From Bacteroidales bacterium (GTDB lineage Bacteria > Bacteroidota > Bacteroidia > Bacteroidales > GCA-2748055): 64,000 nucleotides of DNA. The stretch's first letter is position 1, and the number at the start of each line of letters is the position of its first letter. A program made the position numbers and the translations under genes. The stretch lies in assembly GCA_023138875.1 (NCBI GenBank), contig JAGLOO010000006.1, positions 1-64,000 of the forward strand, read 5' to 3'. This document shows, one piece after another, positions 47,826-58,668 of this stretch. Below the pieces are notes generated by a model, which did no database searches, was not told the DNA's origin, and saw nothing but the letters and a program-made list of their open reading frames with translations.

Positions 47826-49451
47826 CTATTGATTAAGTTTCATAAAGTCCTTAAAAGTACGACTATTTTCACTGGCCGAAGTTTCCACTTCCAGGACGGA
47901 AATGCTCGAATCCGGTTGAAACAGGACTTCCAGCTTTTCTTCAAGTTCTTCCATGGACCGGGCTCTCTGAAAGATTCTGCCGAACGACTGGGTCAGCAAT
48001 TCAAGGGATACCGGGTGATGGGTCACAGAATATTCTTCAAAGAAGTCCATCCGGTCCGGACCCTCCAGCAACCTGAAAATACCTCCACCGCCGTCATTCA
48101 TAACAATAATCTTCAGGTTTTTCGGATAATTCCTGTTCCAGAGTGCGTTGGAGTCATAGACAAAACTGAGGTCTCCCACCACCAGCACATGCAGATCACT
48201 TGAAACCAGGGCTGCTCCCACAGCAGCAGAAACACATCCGTCAATACCCGAGGTGCCCCGGTTAGAGAAATAAGACAGGTCCTGCCTCAATGGCAGCAAT
48301 TGCGAATAGCGGATAGTAGAGCTGTTCCCCAGGTGCAGTACTGATCTTTCAGGAATGGATGCAATGACCCTTTGAATGGCAGTCAGGTTACAGTAGGTTG
48401 CCTGGTCAAGGAACCGGACTGCAGTTTTTCTCACCCGCGCTTCGGCCTTTTTCCAGGCTTTAAGGTACTGGTTGATAGTTGCCGGAGCCGCAGGAGCATT
48501 CTTCCCGGTCAGCCTGTTCAATTCTTCTGCAGGACTCCCTTCCAGCATCCATACCTCCAGGTTTTCCAATGCTTGCAGGAATAGCTTCAACTGTTTGGAA
48601 ACCACCTGTCCCCCGAAGGAGACTACCAGATCAGGCGCCAGATCCTTCCGTTCATCTTCATCTGTTCCTGCAAGGAGCAGTTCCGGATTTGCAATAAAAT
48701 CATCTGAGGGCATATTGGCAATATTCTCGGCTACAACCACTACCTGTCTTGAATTTGCAAGATTTGTCAGGATCCACTGAATCTCCTCATCCGGAGCGCT
48801 GGTACCTGCCAGGATCAGGATTTTCCGATCGGATGGAACAGGGTCTGAAGCAACTGAATCCTGCTGTGCCGAAGCAAGCTGAATTCCAGATCCTGCATGG
48901 TGCAGAAGCGGACCGGGCAATTTTTCGTAAAATGGTTCTGCCAGGGGAATATTGAGGTGAACCGGACCACCAGGCAGGGTTACAGCCGTTTTGACCAGTT
49001 CTTCTACGATGGATAGGACCTCTCCCAATTCCTGCTGATCACGAACCTCCACAGGCAACTCGAAAAATCCTTTTGAATTGTTAACATAAGGTTCCACCTG
49101 GTCAATGATCTGGTTATTGAATTGTGAAATCTTCTCCAGGGGGCGGTCAGCCGTTAACACAATAAGGGGAACATGCTGATAATGTGCTTCGGCCACAGCC
49201 GGCGCCAGATTCAGAACCGCAGTACCCGAAGTTGTAACAACCACCACTGGTTGGCGAATTTGGCGAGCCATACCCAGGGCCACATACGCAGCCGAACGTT
49301 CATCCACAATGCTGTGGCAGGTAAATGATTCATTGGATGTGAAGAGCTGGATCAAAGGGGCATTTTGGCTTCCGGGGCAGATGATCACATGTTGAATCCC
49401 CAGTTGCTCGAATAAAAATCCCAGGTCAGCGATATGTTGATTGTAATTCAT
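47826..49451 (-). CDS. menD: SEPHCHC synthase
   Basis: ICPGSQNAPLIQLF, DERSAAYVALGMA, TSGTAVLNLAPAVAEA, FSNRGTSGIDGCVSAAVGAAL; start reset to MNYNQHIADL. Confidence 0.93.
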   Translation of the reverse strand: MNYNQHIADLGFLFEQLGIQHVIICPGSQNAPLIQLFTSNESFTCHSIVDERSAAYVALGMARQIRQPVVVVTTSGTAVLNLAPAVAEAHYQHVPLIVLTADRPLEKISQFNNQIIDQVEPYVNNSKGFFELPVEVRDQQELGEVLSIVEELVKTAVTLPGGPVHLNIPLAEPFYEKLPGPLLHHAGSGIQLASAQQDSVASDPVPSDRKILILAGTSAPDEEIQWILTNLANSRQVVVVAENIANMPSDDFIANPELLLAGTDEDERKDLAPDLVVSFGGQVVSKQLKLFLQALENLEVWMLEGSPAEELNRLTGKNAPAAPATINQYLKAWKKAEARVRKTAVRFLDQATYCNLTAIQRVIASIPERSVLHLGNSSTIRYSQLLPLRQDLSYFSNRGTSGIDGCVSAAVGAALVSSDLHVLVVGDLSFVYDSNALWNRNYPKNLKIIVMNDGGGGIFRLLEGPDRMDFFEEYSVTHHPVSLELLTQSFGRIFQRARSMEELEEKLEVLFQPDSSISVLEVETSASENSRTFKDFMKLNQ

Positions 49452-50583
49452 CTGCAGGAGCCAGGTTTTTGATATATCTACGAAGGATCTTGAGCAACGA
49501 TTCAGCCTTCCAGCGGGTTTCATCCCATTCATCTGCAGGATCGGATTCAAGTGTAATGCCACCTCCGATAAAAAGGGACAGGTACCGGGGTGTAATCTGC
49601 ATACAACGGAGGTTTACAAACAGGTCAATCCTGTCATTTTCGCTTACCGGCCCCAGGAATCCCGTGTAATAATCCCTGTCATGAGGCTCAAGATTTTTTA
49701 TAAAGTTAACGGCATCATCCTTGGGCTGACCCGCCACAGCCGGGGTAGGATGCATGGCATGCACCAACTCCCAGAACCGTCCGGCTATCTTATCAAAACC
49801 GAAAGAAAAATCTGTTCTGAGGTGTACAAGGTTACCCGCTTTTTGTACATAAGGAGAGGTCACACGATAATCCCTGATATGAAATGTTCGCAATACATCA
49901 TGGATATACCGGGTCACATACTCCTGTTCAAGCACCTCTTTCGCTGTCCATCGGTTCACATCCATGTGCTTTTCGGCATAGGGCCTTGTACCAGCCAGTG
50001 ATACAGTAGACATCTTGCCATCAATCAACCTCAATAGTGATTCTGGTGAGGCGCCTATCCAGAAGTGATCATCACTTTTAAACAGGTAAACAAAAGCATT
50101 GGGATGCCTTCTGCAAAAGGTCTGGAATAACCTGGGAATGATTGTAAAATAATCGCCTTCTATCACCCTGATACGTGAAAGTACCGCCTTCTGAAATGCG
50201 CCGGTAGATATAGAAGACTTAATGGTATCCACCTGCTTCATATAGGTATCCCGACCGGTTACAACCGGGTATCCATCCGGCCAGACAGGTTGGGACCGTT
50301 TCTTAAGTGCTTCTACATGCCCGATCTGTTCTTCAGATATATCATTGCCATCTATTACAAGGTCAGGTTTGATCAGGATGTACTGGTGACCGTTCCTGAT
50401 ATCGAAGGGCGCCATGATAAATCCGGTATGGCTGGAGATATCCAGAATCGATTTCCATTGAACATTTCCGGAGGTGGTCTGGATGTAGGTTGTAGAATGG
50501 ACATGCTTTGGTTGCCGGAATGTTACAAAAGGCAGGTTTTTTGAAATACAGGTATTGTGGATTTTTATGAGGCCTTCATTCAT
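49426..50583 (-). CDS. menF: isochorismate synthase
   Basis: Chorismate-binding motifs: KAVLSRIRVIEG, GASPESLLRL, SLAGTRPY, HPTPAVAGQPK, FLGPV. Confidence 0.88.
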   Translation of the reverse strand: MNEGLIKIHNTCISKNLPFVTFRQPKHVHSTTYIQTTSGNVQWKSILDISSHTGFIMAPFDIRNGHQYILIKPDLVIDGNDISEEQIGHVEALKKRSQPVWPDGYPVVTGRDTYMKQVDTIKSSISTGAFQKAVLSRIRVIEGDYFTIIPRLFQTFCRRHPNAFVYLFKSDDHFWIGASPESLLRLIDGKMSTVSLAGTRPYAEKHMDVNRWTAKEVLEQEYVTRYIHDVLRTFHIRDYRVTSPYVQKAGNLVHLRTDFSFGFDKIAGRFWELVHAMHPTPAVAGQPKDDAVNFIKNLEPHDRDYYTGFLGPVSENDRIDLFVNLRCMQITPRYLSLFIGGGITLESDPADEWDETRWKAESLLKILRRYIKNLAPADELQSTYR

Positions 50584-50608
50584 TGTCTTCTCTCAGCTGG
50601 TCCGCTTT

Positions 50609-51034
50609 CTATTTTCTGGGTTTAACACTATTGGTAACACGGCTGATCGAAATAAGTTTGCCTTCATCATCTTTAATTTCAACATCCCACACATGTTTAA
50701 AATCACTTTTTACAACGATCCTGGCAACTGCATGCAATGTACCTTCCCGGGCGGAAGCAAGATGCTGGCTATTTACAACCGAACCCAGCACATTGTACTT
50801 TTCGGAATCCACAATCAGGAATGATCCGGCACTTCCTACCGTCTCGGCCAGGGAAATGAGGGCACCCCCATGGACCACACCCATGGGCTGGAATAGATCA
50901 GGGGTGATTTTCATGAAAGCCTCCACTGCGGTATCGGAATACCCTGTGAACTCGATATTCAACAGGTTAATAAAAGTACCTTTACATGCCTTATTTAAAT
51001 CCTTAACACTCATATGTCCAATCTCCTCCCTCAA
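50609..51034 (-). CDS. hotdog thioesterase, probable DHNA-CoA hydrolase
   Basis: PaaI-type VVHGGALISLAETVGSAGSF; inside men cluster. Confidence 0.8.
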   Translation of the reverse strand: MREEIGHMSVKDLNKACKGTFINLLNIEFTGYSDTAVEAFMKITPDLFQPMGVVHGGALISLAETVGSAGSFLIVDSEKYNVLGSVVNSQHLASAREGTLHAVARIVVKSDFKHVWDVEIKDDEGKLISISRVTNSVKPRK

Positions 51035-51049
51035 AGATACACATTCAAT

Positions 51050-51784
51050 TTATTTTTTAAGTGCGACTAACAGCATGACTGATCCAAGAAACAGCGGTTC
51101 GCTTTTCGTGATCACGAAACCTGCATTTTCAAGGATGGTCCCCATCTCCTTCATGGAATAATAATTTTTTGAAGATCTTGCCAGGTACCTGTAAGCTTTC
51201 AGGTTACCAGAGATCATACCACCAAGATAGGGGAGAAAGAACTGAAGGTAGGCTGAGTTTAACAGCCTCCAGGGGCCATTCTGCGGCCGGCTGCTTTCAA
51301 GGATAACCAATTGTCCCCCGGGTCTCAGCACCCTGCACATTTCAGCAAGATGCCGGTCAGCATTTGAGTTTTCATAAATCAGGTTCCTGATTCCAAAGGT
51401 GATCCCAAGTGCATCAAAGAATTCATTTTTAAAGGGCATCTTAATCACATCTCCTTCCACGAAAGCAATGTTCGGCACCTCTGATTTCGCCTGTAAAACC
51501 TGACTTTTTATGCGTGCCACTTCCAGCATGGCTCCGCTAAAATCATAGCCGGTCAGGGAAACTCCTTCACTGACCTGACCAGCCAGTTCCAGGATGAAAT
51601 CACCTGTACCGGTACAGATATCCAGCACCTTTTCCGGATTGAACCGGAGGCATTCTGAAGCTGCTTTCTTCCTCCATGAAACATCCCTGCCAAATGTAAA
51701 AATGCGGTTTATACGGTCATAGGTACCGTGTATGTCACCATAAAATTCCTTCAGGGGATGTTCTTCTGTTTTACCCACTTGCAT
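51050..51784 (-). CDS. ubiE/menG: demethylmenaquinone methyltransferase
   Basis: YDRINRIFTFGRDVSWRKKA, LDICTGTGDF, GITFGIRNL, MCRVLRPGGQLVILE. Confidence 0.95.
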   Translation of the reverse strand: MQVGKTEEHPLKEFYGDIHGTYDRINRIFTFGRDVSWRKKAASECLRFNPEKVLDICTGTGDFILELAGQVSEGVSLTGYDFSGAMLEVARIKSQVLQAKSEVPNIAFVEGDVIKMPFKNEFFDALGITFGIRNLIYENSNADRHLAEMCRVLRPGGQLVILESSRPQNGPWRLLNSAYLQFFLPYLGGMISGNLKAYRYLARSSKNYYSMKEMGTILENAGFVITKSEPLFLGSVMLLVALKK

Positions 51785-51801
51785 TGTTTAAGCCGCTAAA
51801 G

Positions 51802-52902
51802 TTATTGATTTTGATGCTTCCTGAACCCTTTTTGAAATCCTTTGATGGCCCTGGTAATCAGGTTCTTTTTCAATTCTGATGGAATTTCTCCTGAAGCCAG
51901 CATCTGGTCCACATAGTTTGAAGGAGATTTATACTCATGGGAAGGACGGTTATGACAATCCATGCAATCCATGTTACGGATGGTATAATTTTCCAGGCTG
52001 TCGGTATAAAAAACCTCATCATCATCCAGGTATTCTGTCACTTCCCCTGTTTCCAGGTTGGTCATCCGAACCCAGGGAATGAACTCCCTTTTTTCGTCCG
52101 TTGCCACATATTCGATCCGTACATCCGGATTGATATGCCAGTGTACACCTTCCTGCAGTCCCAGTGCACTGTATTGAGACCCGATCTTTATCTGCAGGTT
52201 AATATCCCATTCCGTATTGGACGAATCGGTCAGGAAATACTTTTCAGACCGGCTCAGGTGAGGGGTGAATTTCTCAGGCCAGTGACACTGCTCACATGTC
52301 TCCCGGGCGGGCCTCAGGCTGTGGACCGGCGTGGGAATGGGCCTTGGGTATTTCTTAAAAGCTACAGAATAAACCTGGTACAATCCGGACAATTTTGATT
52401 TTACATACCAGTCAGCTCCCGATCCTACATGACACTCCACACAGGATACCCTTGCATGGGGTGAATTCTGGTAGGCCACATACTCGGGTTCCATCACTGT
52501 ATGGCACATGGTTCCGCAAAACTCTGTGGATTCCGTATAATGAAATGCCTCATAACTTCCCACAGCTGAAGCCAGCAAAAAAACAACGGTGCAGATCACA
52601 AAGATGGTAAAAGCATTCCGGTGCCTTCGGTCGTTTAGGTCGACCACCGGCCACACGGTTTTCATCACCTCCTGGCGTCTCCTGTCCCTGCGCGATCTGG
52701 CCCTCATTCCGATGGGTATCAATATCAGGCCAAGCACAAGGAAGCCGGGCAGAATAATATAAGCGAATAGACCGGCATAGGAACTCCCCTCATTAAAGAT
52801 AAAGGTAATGGCCAGAAAGAACAGGATCAGAAAGAAACTAATGGCTGCCACTGCTGTACCTATCAATGAGGTCCAGTTATAATATGATTTGGGCAATTTC
52901 AT
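51802..52902 (-). CDS. NapC/NirT-family membrane tetraheme cytochrome c
   Basis: N-terminal TM segments and four CXXCH sites: CGTMCH, CVECH, CEQCH, CMDCH. Confidence 0.88.
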   Translation of the reverse strand: MKLPKSYYNWTSLIGTAVAAISFFLILFFLAITFIFNEGSSYAGLFAYIILPGFLVLGLILIPIGMRARSRRDRRRQEVMKTVWPVVDLNDRRHRNAFTIFVICTVVFLLASAVGSYEAFHYTESTEFCGTMCHTVMEPEYVAYQNSPHARVSCVECHVGSGADWYVKSKLSGLYQVYSVAFKKYPRPIPTPVHSLRPARETCEQCHWPEKFTPHLSRSEKYFLTDSSNTEWDINLQIKIGSQYSALGLQEGVHWHINPDVRIEYVATDEKREFIPWVRMTNLETGEVTEYLDDDEVFYTDSLENYTIRNMDCMDCHNRPSHEYKSPSNYVDQMLASGEIPSELKKNLITRAIKGFQKGFRKHQNQ

Positions 52903-53013
52903 TGGTTCAGGATGAAGAAAACAGAACCGGAAATTAGGAAATAGGTTGTATCAAATCCAGTAAGATGGCCAATTCAAAATCAATACAAATTAGTCATGGG
53001 TGTCAAAACAGAC

Positions 53014-54744
53014 CTATTCAACCCGGAAATGAGTGGTCGCAGATGTCACTTCACCGGGAACGACCAATGCCCTCACAAGAATCAGATATTCGCCTGGCCG
53101 GGAAGGAGCCTGGAAGGGAATTTCCCGGATTTTTCCTCGTTCCAGCAAAACATCATCCAGCCACAAAATGGTATTGCGCGTATCAGGAACCCGGCCCCGG
53201 TCACCAAAGGCCTTAACCATCTTCTGCGGAGTTGGCTGGAGAGACTGGAAATCAAAGAAGTACGATCCAATGGGGAGGTCAATGCCAGCCATATCGCCCT
53301 TCCGGGAATGGATACTTATGACCCCTCCGTAGGAGATGTTCCCCTTGATATACACTTCATTGATCACATCGATCCTGCTGACCTTTGCAGGAGAAATAGA
53401 CATGACCGCATGCTGATCAAATACTGGAATGTGATCGATCAACAGCAGTGGTTCATAGATGCCGATACTACTGTTATCACTCTGGACCTTCAAGCTGCTC
53501 CGGCTTTCCCTTTTCACCACATATACATCCGGAACAAGGTTAATAAAAACCTCTTCCAGGGTGGGGAGCTTCACATAATCATCCATTTCAATGCTATGCA
53601 CGGGTGTGCCATAAAAAGATCCAACCGGATCTTCTTCTACTGTTTCTGATTTGGTCTGAACAGGCCTTTGAAAGGCTGTCGAGAGTTGCATCTGAATGGC
53701 CATCTGCCTGGCTACCTCACGTTCCACAGGCGACAGGCTGAATTCTTCCACCGGTACAGGCAGCGATCCCACATCGAAATCCTGGTCGATCCGAACCTCT
53801 GCCTGAAGGCCTTCTGCAGGATGGGGGGTTACAAACAGTTCCTGGATCCCGGTAAGATCCGGTGTTGAAACCACAAACCTTCCATGGGCATCTGTGATGG
53901 TGGTAAAATAATCGGGTTTCTCCCCGAGCAAAGTAAAATGAACCTTCGTCAGTGTAACCGGACGAACTTCCTGGCCTGCCTGAACCACTGTCCCCGAAAG
54001 TGAAGGACCTATCGGCTCCGGGAGGAAGTTTACACGGTAATCTTCCGGATTCATTGCTGCCCTGTTAAACACTTGCTGTCCATGGAGTGTGTCGATCCCA
54101 CCAGCAGGAACAATGGTAACACAACAATGGAAACGTTGTAAATGAGTATTCACAGGTCCAGCCAGGCGAAGCAGCACCTCCTCACCCTGGTTGTAGGAAA
54201 TAGAAGTGGTCAGGCATTCAATGAGTCCGCCAGTGTATTCTCTCCTGCTGCCTTTTTGCACCTCAGCAACTCCATTGGAATGACTTGTAACCTCCGAATT
54301 AAAGGGATTGATTAACTTCAATGGTGTATAGCTGTAAGTCTCCGGACCCGAGTTACGCATCCACCGGGTGTAACACTTAAGAAAGTAGTTTCCGGTCAGA
54401 GCACTGGCCGGAATGATCAAATCGCCGGAGCTTTTACCGGATGAAAGGGAGAATTTCCCATGGGCTACAGCCATACCCGAAGAAGTCACCAGTTCAACAT
54501 ACAATACGGTGCTCCATTGTTTTCCTTCACCCAGGCCTTCAACAGAGTAATCAGCCCTGAATCGGATGGATTCATTCACAGTGTAAATGGAACGATCGGT
54601 AAACACCTCAACATGTTCCCTGATAAGAGATGCCTCCGAAGCCCTGGAGGGATCAAAGGGTGACTGTCCGGACGCATATGAGGTCTTTCCAAAAAAGAGA
54701 CCCGCGGCCATCAAAAGGAAATATGCTGATCTGTTCAGTTTCAT
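53014..54744 (-). CDS. exported protein with MG2-like domain and TonB-plug-like C-terminal region
   Basis: EHVEVFTDRSIYTVNESIRFRADYS; LLLIDHIPVFDQHAVMSISPAKVSRIDVINEVYIKGNISYGGVISIHSRKG. Confidence 0.65.
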   Translation of the reverse strand: MKLNRSAYFLLMAAGLFFGKTSYASGQSPFDPSRASEASLIREHVEVFTDRSIYTVNESIRFRADYSVEGLGEGKQWSTVLYVELVTSSGMAVAHGKFSLSSGKSSGDLIIPASALTGNYFLKCYTRWMRNSGPETYSYTPLKLINPFNSEVTSHSNGVAEVQKGSRREYTGGLIECLTTSISYNQGEEVLLRLAGPVNTHLQRFHCCVTIVPAGGIDTLHGQQVFNRAAMNPEDYRVNFLPEPIGPSLSGTVVQAGQEVRPVTLTKVHFTLLGEKPDYFTTITDAHGRFVVSTPDLTGIQELFVTPHPAEGLQAEVRIDQDFDVGSLPVPVEEFSLSPVEREVARQMAIQMQLSTAFQRPVQTKSETVEEDPVGSFYGTPVHSIEMDDYVKLPTLEEVFINLVPDVYVVKRESRSSLKVQSDNSSIGIYEPLLLIDHIPVFDQHAVMSISPAKVSRIDVINEVYIKGNISYGGVISIHSRKGDMAGIDLPIGSYFFDFQSLQPTPQKMVKAFGDRGRVPDTRNTILWLDDVLLERGKIREIPFQAPSRPGEYLILVRALVVPGEVTSATTHFRVE

Positions 54745-54746
54745 TA

Positions 54747-55898
54747 TTACCAGTAGTCAGGTTTTTCGTTTACACCACCCTTTAACTGGCAATCAAAGCA
54801 AAACCTGGGTCCATTTAAATAAGGTGGCCCCACCCCCAGTGGATCAAGGGAATAGAGTAAATAGGGAAAATCCGATCCAAGTTCCCACAGGCTATTAGCC
54901 GTATCCAGTTCGCAGGTAAATCCTGGAACAATGAAATCAAAATCAGATCTGAATGTAAGTCTTTTACTTTGCTGCTGGGTGGCATAAAAACAGCCCAACA
55001 CCTTTTCCTCAGGATTCCTTGTATTAAAGATATTGCCCACCGTACTTGATGGCTGGGTTTCATACAATCCTCCACCATTGCCTGTCTGCGATTTAATTTT
55101 TTCCCAGTAATTGTATATTTCATTCGTCAGTGACTGCTGTTTCACCAGCAGGCTATATTTCAATTTAATCCTGGGTGTTTCATTGGATACATAATTGAGC
55201 TTATTGCGCTTTAGTCTGTTTTCTGATAAATACCTGGTAGAAGCCGAATAAAGCCCGTTGATAGGTTCTGTCATATAACAGGTGTTGATGGAGTCTGCTA
55301 AAACAGGTATCAATGGCCCTCCGTACCAGATAAGATTAGCACGTGCTGCCGAGTTGTACTCCCATGTTTCTACCAGCTGCCAGCGAAAATTCATGGATGC
55401 GTTGGCCGAACCGGTCAATTCTGATAAAAACTGGATACCGTGATAGGTTACCTCAGGATTCGATGTGCCTTGACTTTCCACCTCATAGTAAAGAGTATCA
55501 ATGGGAGGACAGGCCAACAAAGTATCGTAGTTTGACTGATATTCATCACCATCTAACGTTATGACCAAAAGGCTGTATGATTTATTTATGTCCAGAAATG
55601 AAGCATTCAGATTGGCCTCATAGATACCCAGATCTGTCTCCTCATAAACAGCGATATTCCCCCGGTCATCCTCAACCCTGACCACACATCCCGATACCGG
55701 ATTAAATAATGGATCATTGTAGGGGGTTGATCTTGAGATCGTAACCTGATGGATGCCGGGCCGATCGGTGATTACTCCGTTGATGACAAGTACCTCCTGC
55801 GATTCTTCAATAACAGGTTGAAAAGGTTCGATACAGGAACTGCAAACCAGCGACAAAAGAACCAGTATGTGGTATTTACTCACTCGCATAGTTCCCAA
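54747..55898 (-). CDS. DUF4249 domain lipoprotein
   Basis: LVCSSCIEPFQPVIEESQEVLVINGVITDRPGIHQVTISRSTPYNDP. Confidence 0.8.
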   Translation of the reverse strand: MGTMRVSKYHILVLLSLVCSSCIEPFQPVIEESQEVLVINGVITDRPGIHQVTISRSTPYNDPLFNPVSGCVVRVEDDRGNIAVYEETDLGIYEANLNASFLDINKSYSLLVITLDGDEYQSNYDTLLACPPIDTLYYEVESQGTSNPEVTYHGIQFLSELTGSANASMNFRWQLVETWEYNSAARANLIWYGGPLIPVLADSINTCYMTEPINGLYSASTRYLSENRLKRNKLNYVSNETPRIKLKYSLLVKQQSLTNEIYNYWEKIKSQTGNGGGLYETQPSSTVGNIFNTRNPEEKVLGCFYATQQQSKRLTFRSDFDFIVPGFTCELDTANSLWELGSDFPYLLYSLDPLGVGPPYLNGPRFCFDCQLKGGVNEKPDYW

Positions 55899-58668
55899 GT
55901 TTAAAATTCCAGGAAAGGGTCACCACAGGCCGTCCGAAAATGGAGAGCTTATACCCGTTGATCAAACCATCTTCATTAATAAAATATACCGAATATGCAT
56001 TCTTCCTGCCCGTAAGGTTGTATATGTTCAGCATCCAGTAACTGTGTAAAAACTTCCTTTCCTTCAGGTTTCCTTCCAGGTTGACAGAGAAATCGGCACG
56101 AAAATAATCGGGGATCCGGTAACTGTTCCTTGCAGAATAATCAATGAACTGCAATTCCTCAACATAATAGATGGATATGGGATAGGTTACCGGCCGGCCT
56201 GTGATATAGACCAGGTTGGCAGAAAAACTAAGCCGCCGGTTCATTTTATAATTGGTGACCAGGCTCAGGTTATGGGGCCGGTCATAATTGGAGGCATATG
56301 GATTCCCTTCATTAATGTTCTCTCCGGGAATGGGAGAATCTATCCGGATGATCGACCTTGAATAGCTGTAGGCCAGCCAACCGTTGAACCTGCCCGTGCT
56401 CTTTTTGATCATTGCCTCCACACCGTATGCTTTCTGGTTGCCCTGCAGGATTTCTGTTTCGATATGCGGACTACTGATAAAACTGGCTCCGTCGCGGTAG
56501 TCAACCACACCTGACACCCATTTATGATAAATTTCAAGGGATGTTGTGAGGCTTTTTCGGGGAATATCCTGGTAATAACCCACTGAGACCTGATCCACGT
56601 AAGGTGGAGTGATGTGATAATCGCACAGTTTCCACTGGTCTGTTGGAGAAATAGCTATGGTATTGCTTAACATGAAAAGGAACTGCCGCATACGGTTATA
56701 AGAGAGCTTTAATGAATTGTTTGTTCCAAGCATATAATTCAATGCCAGCCTCGGCTCCAGGCTCGAATAGGTTTTAATCACCTGTCCGGGATCAAAGAAA
56801 AGGGTGTCGATAACGTTTCCTGGCTTACGTGGTTGTCCCTGCCCGTAAACCATTACCTGTTCCGGTCCCAGTGCCATAAATACTGCATATCTCAATCCGG
56901 TATATGCAGTGAGACGAGGCCCAAGAACAATCTCATCTGCCAGGTATACGGCAGTCTCAATACCATTCTCAACACCCAGTTCAACGGGTGCCCTGAGTGA
57001 ATATGGCCCATAAGGTTCAAGAGTTCCCCGGTCGAGGTTATAAAAGATAGCATTGGCACCATAGGTAAGCTTGTGGCTGCCCAGTGATAACCAGGTGAAA
57101 TCGGCCTTTAATTCGTAATGACCAATGCGGTACTCATGGGAATAGGATTCGGATGGGATTTTCATATCCACATTCGCGAAATCATATTCTCCATAAACAA
57201 GGGCCATATCGCCGGCGATCCTGGAACTAAACCGATGCCTTATGTTCACCGAAGCACCTGCATTGGAGTAGGAGTACTGGTTACTGGTACCCAGGGTGAA
57301 CCTGTCACGGCTGATATATGCAAAGGCCTTTATCAAAGTTTTTTCACCGGGTTCCCAGGTAAGAGCACCGGCCAGGTCAAAAAAGCCTGCTTCACTGTTT
57401 CTCAGGTCGGGATCCTCCAACTGATTGAGGATCCAGTCAGAATAGGTGGACCGGGCGCTCAGGACAAAAGCGCTTTTATCTTTTTTGATGGGACCCTCTA
57501 CGGCCAAACGACCCGTCACCGGACTTATCCCGCCACGGGCTGTATATTCATTCATATTTCCCTGTCGGGTGGAGATATCGAAGAATGATGCCAGGCGCCC
57601 TCCATATTTGGCTGGCAGATTGCTCTTATAAAGGGTGAAATCTTTCACAATATCAGGACTGAAAGAGGTAAAGAACCCGAACAGGTGCGAACTGTTGTAC
57701 ACCGGAACCTTGTTTACGTAAATCATATTCTGATCGGCTGAACTGCCCCTGACATTGAACCCGCCTGCACCTTCCCCAACACTCTGCACACCGGGAAGCA
57801 TCTGAATGACCTTCAACACATCCTTTTCACCCATCACAACTGGTACATCTTTCATGACCTTATAATTCAGGCGGTCAAATCCCATCTGGGTTCCCCTCAC
57901 ATTGTGATAACGGTTGGCCTGAATAACAACTTCGGTGATCGGGATCAGGCTCCTTTCCAGCGAAATAGACAGGTCTCCTCCGGAAAGGACCTCCAGGTAA
58001 TTTTGCTTCGTCTCCATACCCATGCAATTGAAATCTACCGTGTACTTTCCGGGTCTGACCACAATGCTGAACCTGCCGTCCACATCTGTGGCAGCCCCTT
58101 TCTTCAATTCTTCGATATAGATGGTTGCACCAATAAGAGGCTCCCCGGTTTCCACATCTGTCATCTTCCCATAGAGCACTGCATTTGTCAAGGTGCTCAC
58201 TCCCTCGCTGCTACCCACCCGTAATGTTTCAAGCATTCCTGCCCTCCGCCCTTCAATGTATTTCTTCTCCGTGGATGTCAGTTCAGACTCTCCAATGGCA
58301 TCCATGGCTTCGAACAAATTGTCATTTACCCCTGAATATTCCGGTAACGAGGTTACAATTGGAACCTTATTGGATAAAAAGACCTGCTGGTGCTTATCCA
58401 GAAAATAGGTTATGCCTGTAGGTAGTAATGTTCTGTCAAGGGTGCGTTGAAGTGAGATTTCTTCTCCTGAGATGGTAACCCTGATTCCCCTGACCCAATC
58501 ATTAAGGAAATAGAAGGTGGTTCCCGTCTGCTTCTCAACTTGTTCCACAAATTCAATAAAAGGCACATCGTTGAAGTCTCCACTGAATAACACATCCGTT
58601 TCCTGTCCCTCCAGTTGGAAAAACGAAATAAAGATCAATAACACGGTTATCACCAGGCTCCTTTTCAT
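55876..58668 (-). CDS. TonB-dependent receptor with N-terminal STN domain and carboxypeptidase-like domain
   Basis: GDFNDVPFIEFVEQVEKQTGTTFYF (STN); LYGKMTDVETGEPLIGATIYIEE; plug GFNVRGSSADQNMIYVNKVPVYNSSHLFGFFTSF. Confidence 0.92.
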   Translation of the reverse strand: MKRSLVITVLLIFISFFQLEGQETDVLFSGDFNDVPFIEFVEQVEKQTGTTFYFLNDWVRGIRVTISGEEISLQRTLDRTLLPTGITYFLDKHQQVFLSNKVPIVTSLPEYSGVNDNLFEAMDAIGESELTSTEKKYIEGRRAGMLETLRVGSSEGVSTLTNAVLYGKMTDVETGEPLIGATIYIEELKKGAATDVDGRFSIVVRPGKYTVDFNCMGMETKQNYLEVLSGGDLSISLERSLIPITEVVIQANRYHNVRGTQMGFDRLNYKVMKDVPVVMGEKDVLKVIQMLPGVQSVGEGAGGFNVRGSSADQNMIYVNKVPVYNSSHLFGFFTSFSPDIVKDFTLYKSNLPAKYGGRLASFFDISTRQGNMNEYTARGGISPVTGRLAVEGPIKKDKSAFVLSARSTYSDWILNQLEDPDLRNSEAGFFDLAGALTWEPGEKTLIKAFAYISRDRFTLGTSNQYSYSNAGASVNIRHRFSSRIAGDMALVYGEYDFANVDMKIPSESYSHEYRIGHYELKADFTWLSLGSHKLTYGANAIFYNLDRGTLEPYGPYSLRAPVELGVENGIETAVYLADEIVLGPRLTAYTGLRYAVFMALGPEQVMVYGQGQPRKPGNVIDTLFFDPGQVIKTYSSLEPRLALNYMLGTNNSLKLSYNRMRQFLFMLSNTIAISPTDQWKLCDYHITPPYVDQVSVGYYQDIPRKSLTTSLEIYHKWVSGVVDYRDGASFISSPHIETEILQGNQKAYGVEAMIKKSTGRFNGWLAYSYSRSIIRIDSPIPGENINEGNPYASNYDRPHNLSLVTNYKMNRRLSFSANLVYITGRPVTYPISIYYVEELQFIDYSARNSYRIPDYFRADFSVNLEGNLKERKFLHSYWMLNIYNLTGRKNAYSVYFINEDGLINGYKLSIFGRPVVTLSWNFKLGNYASE

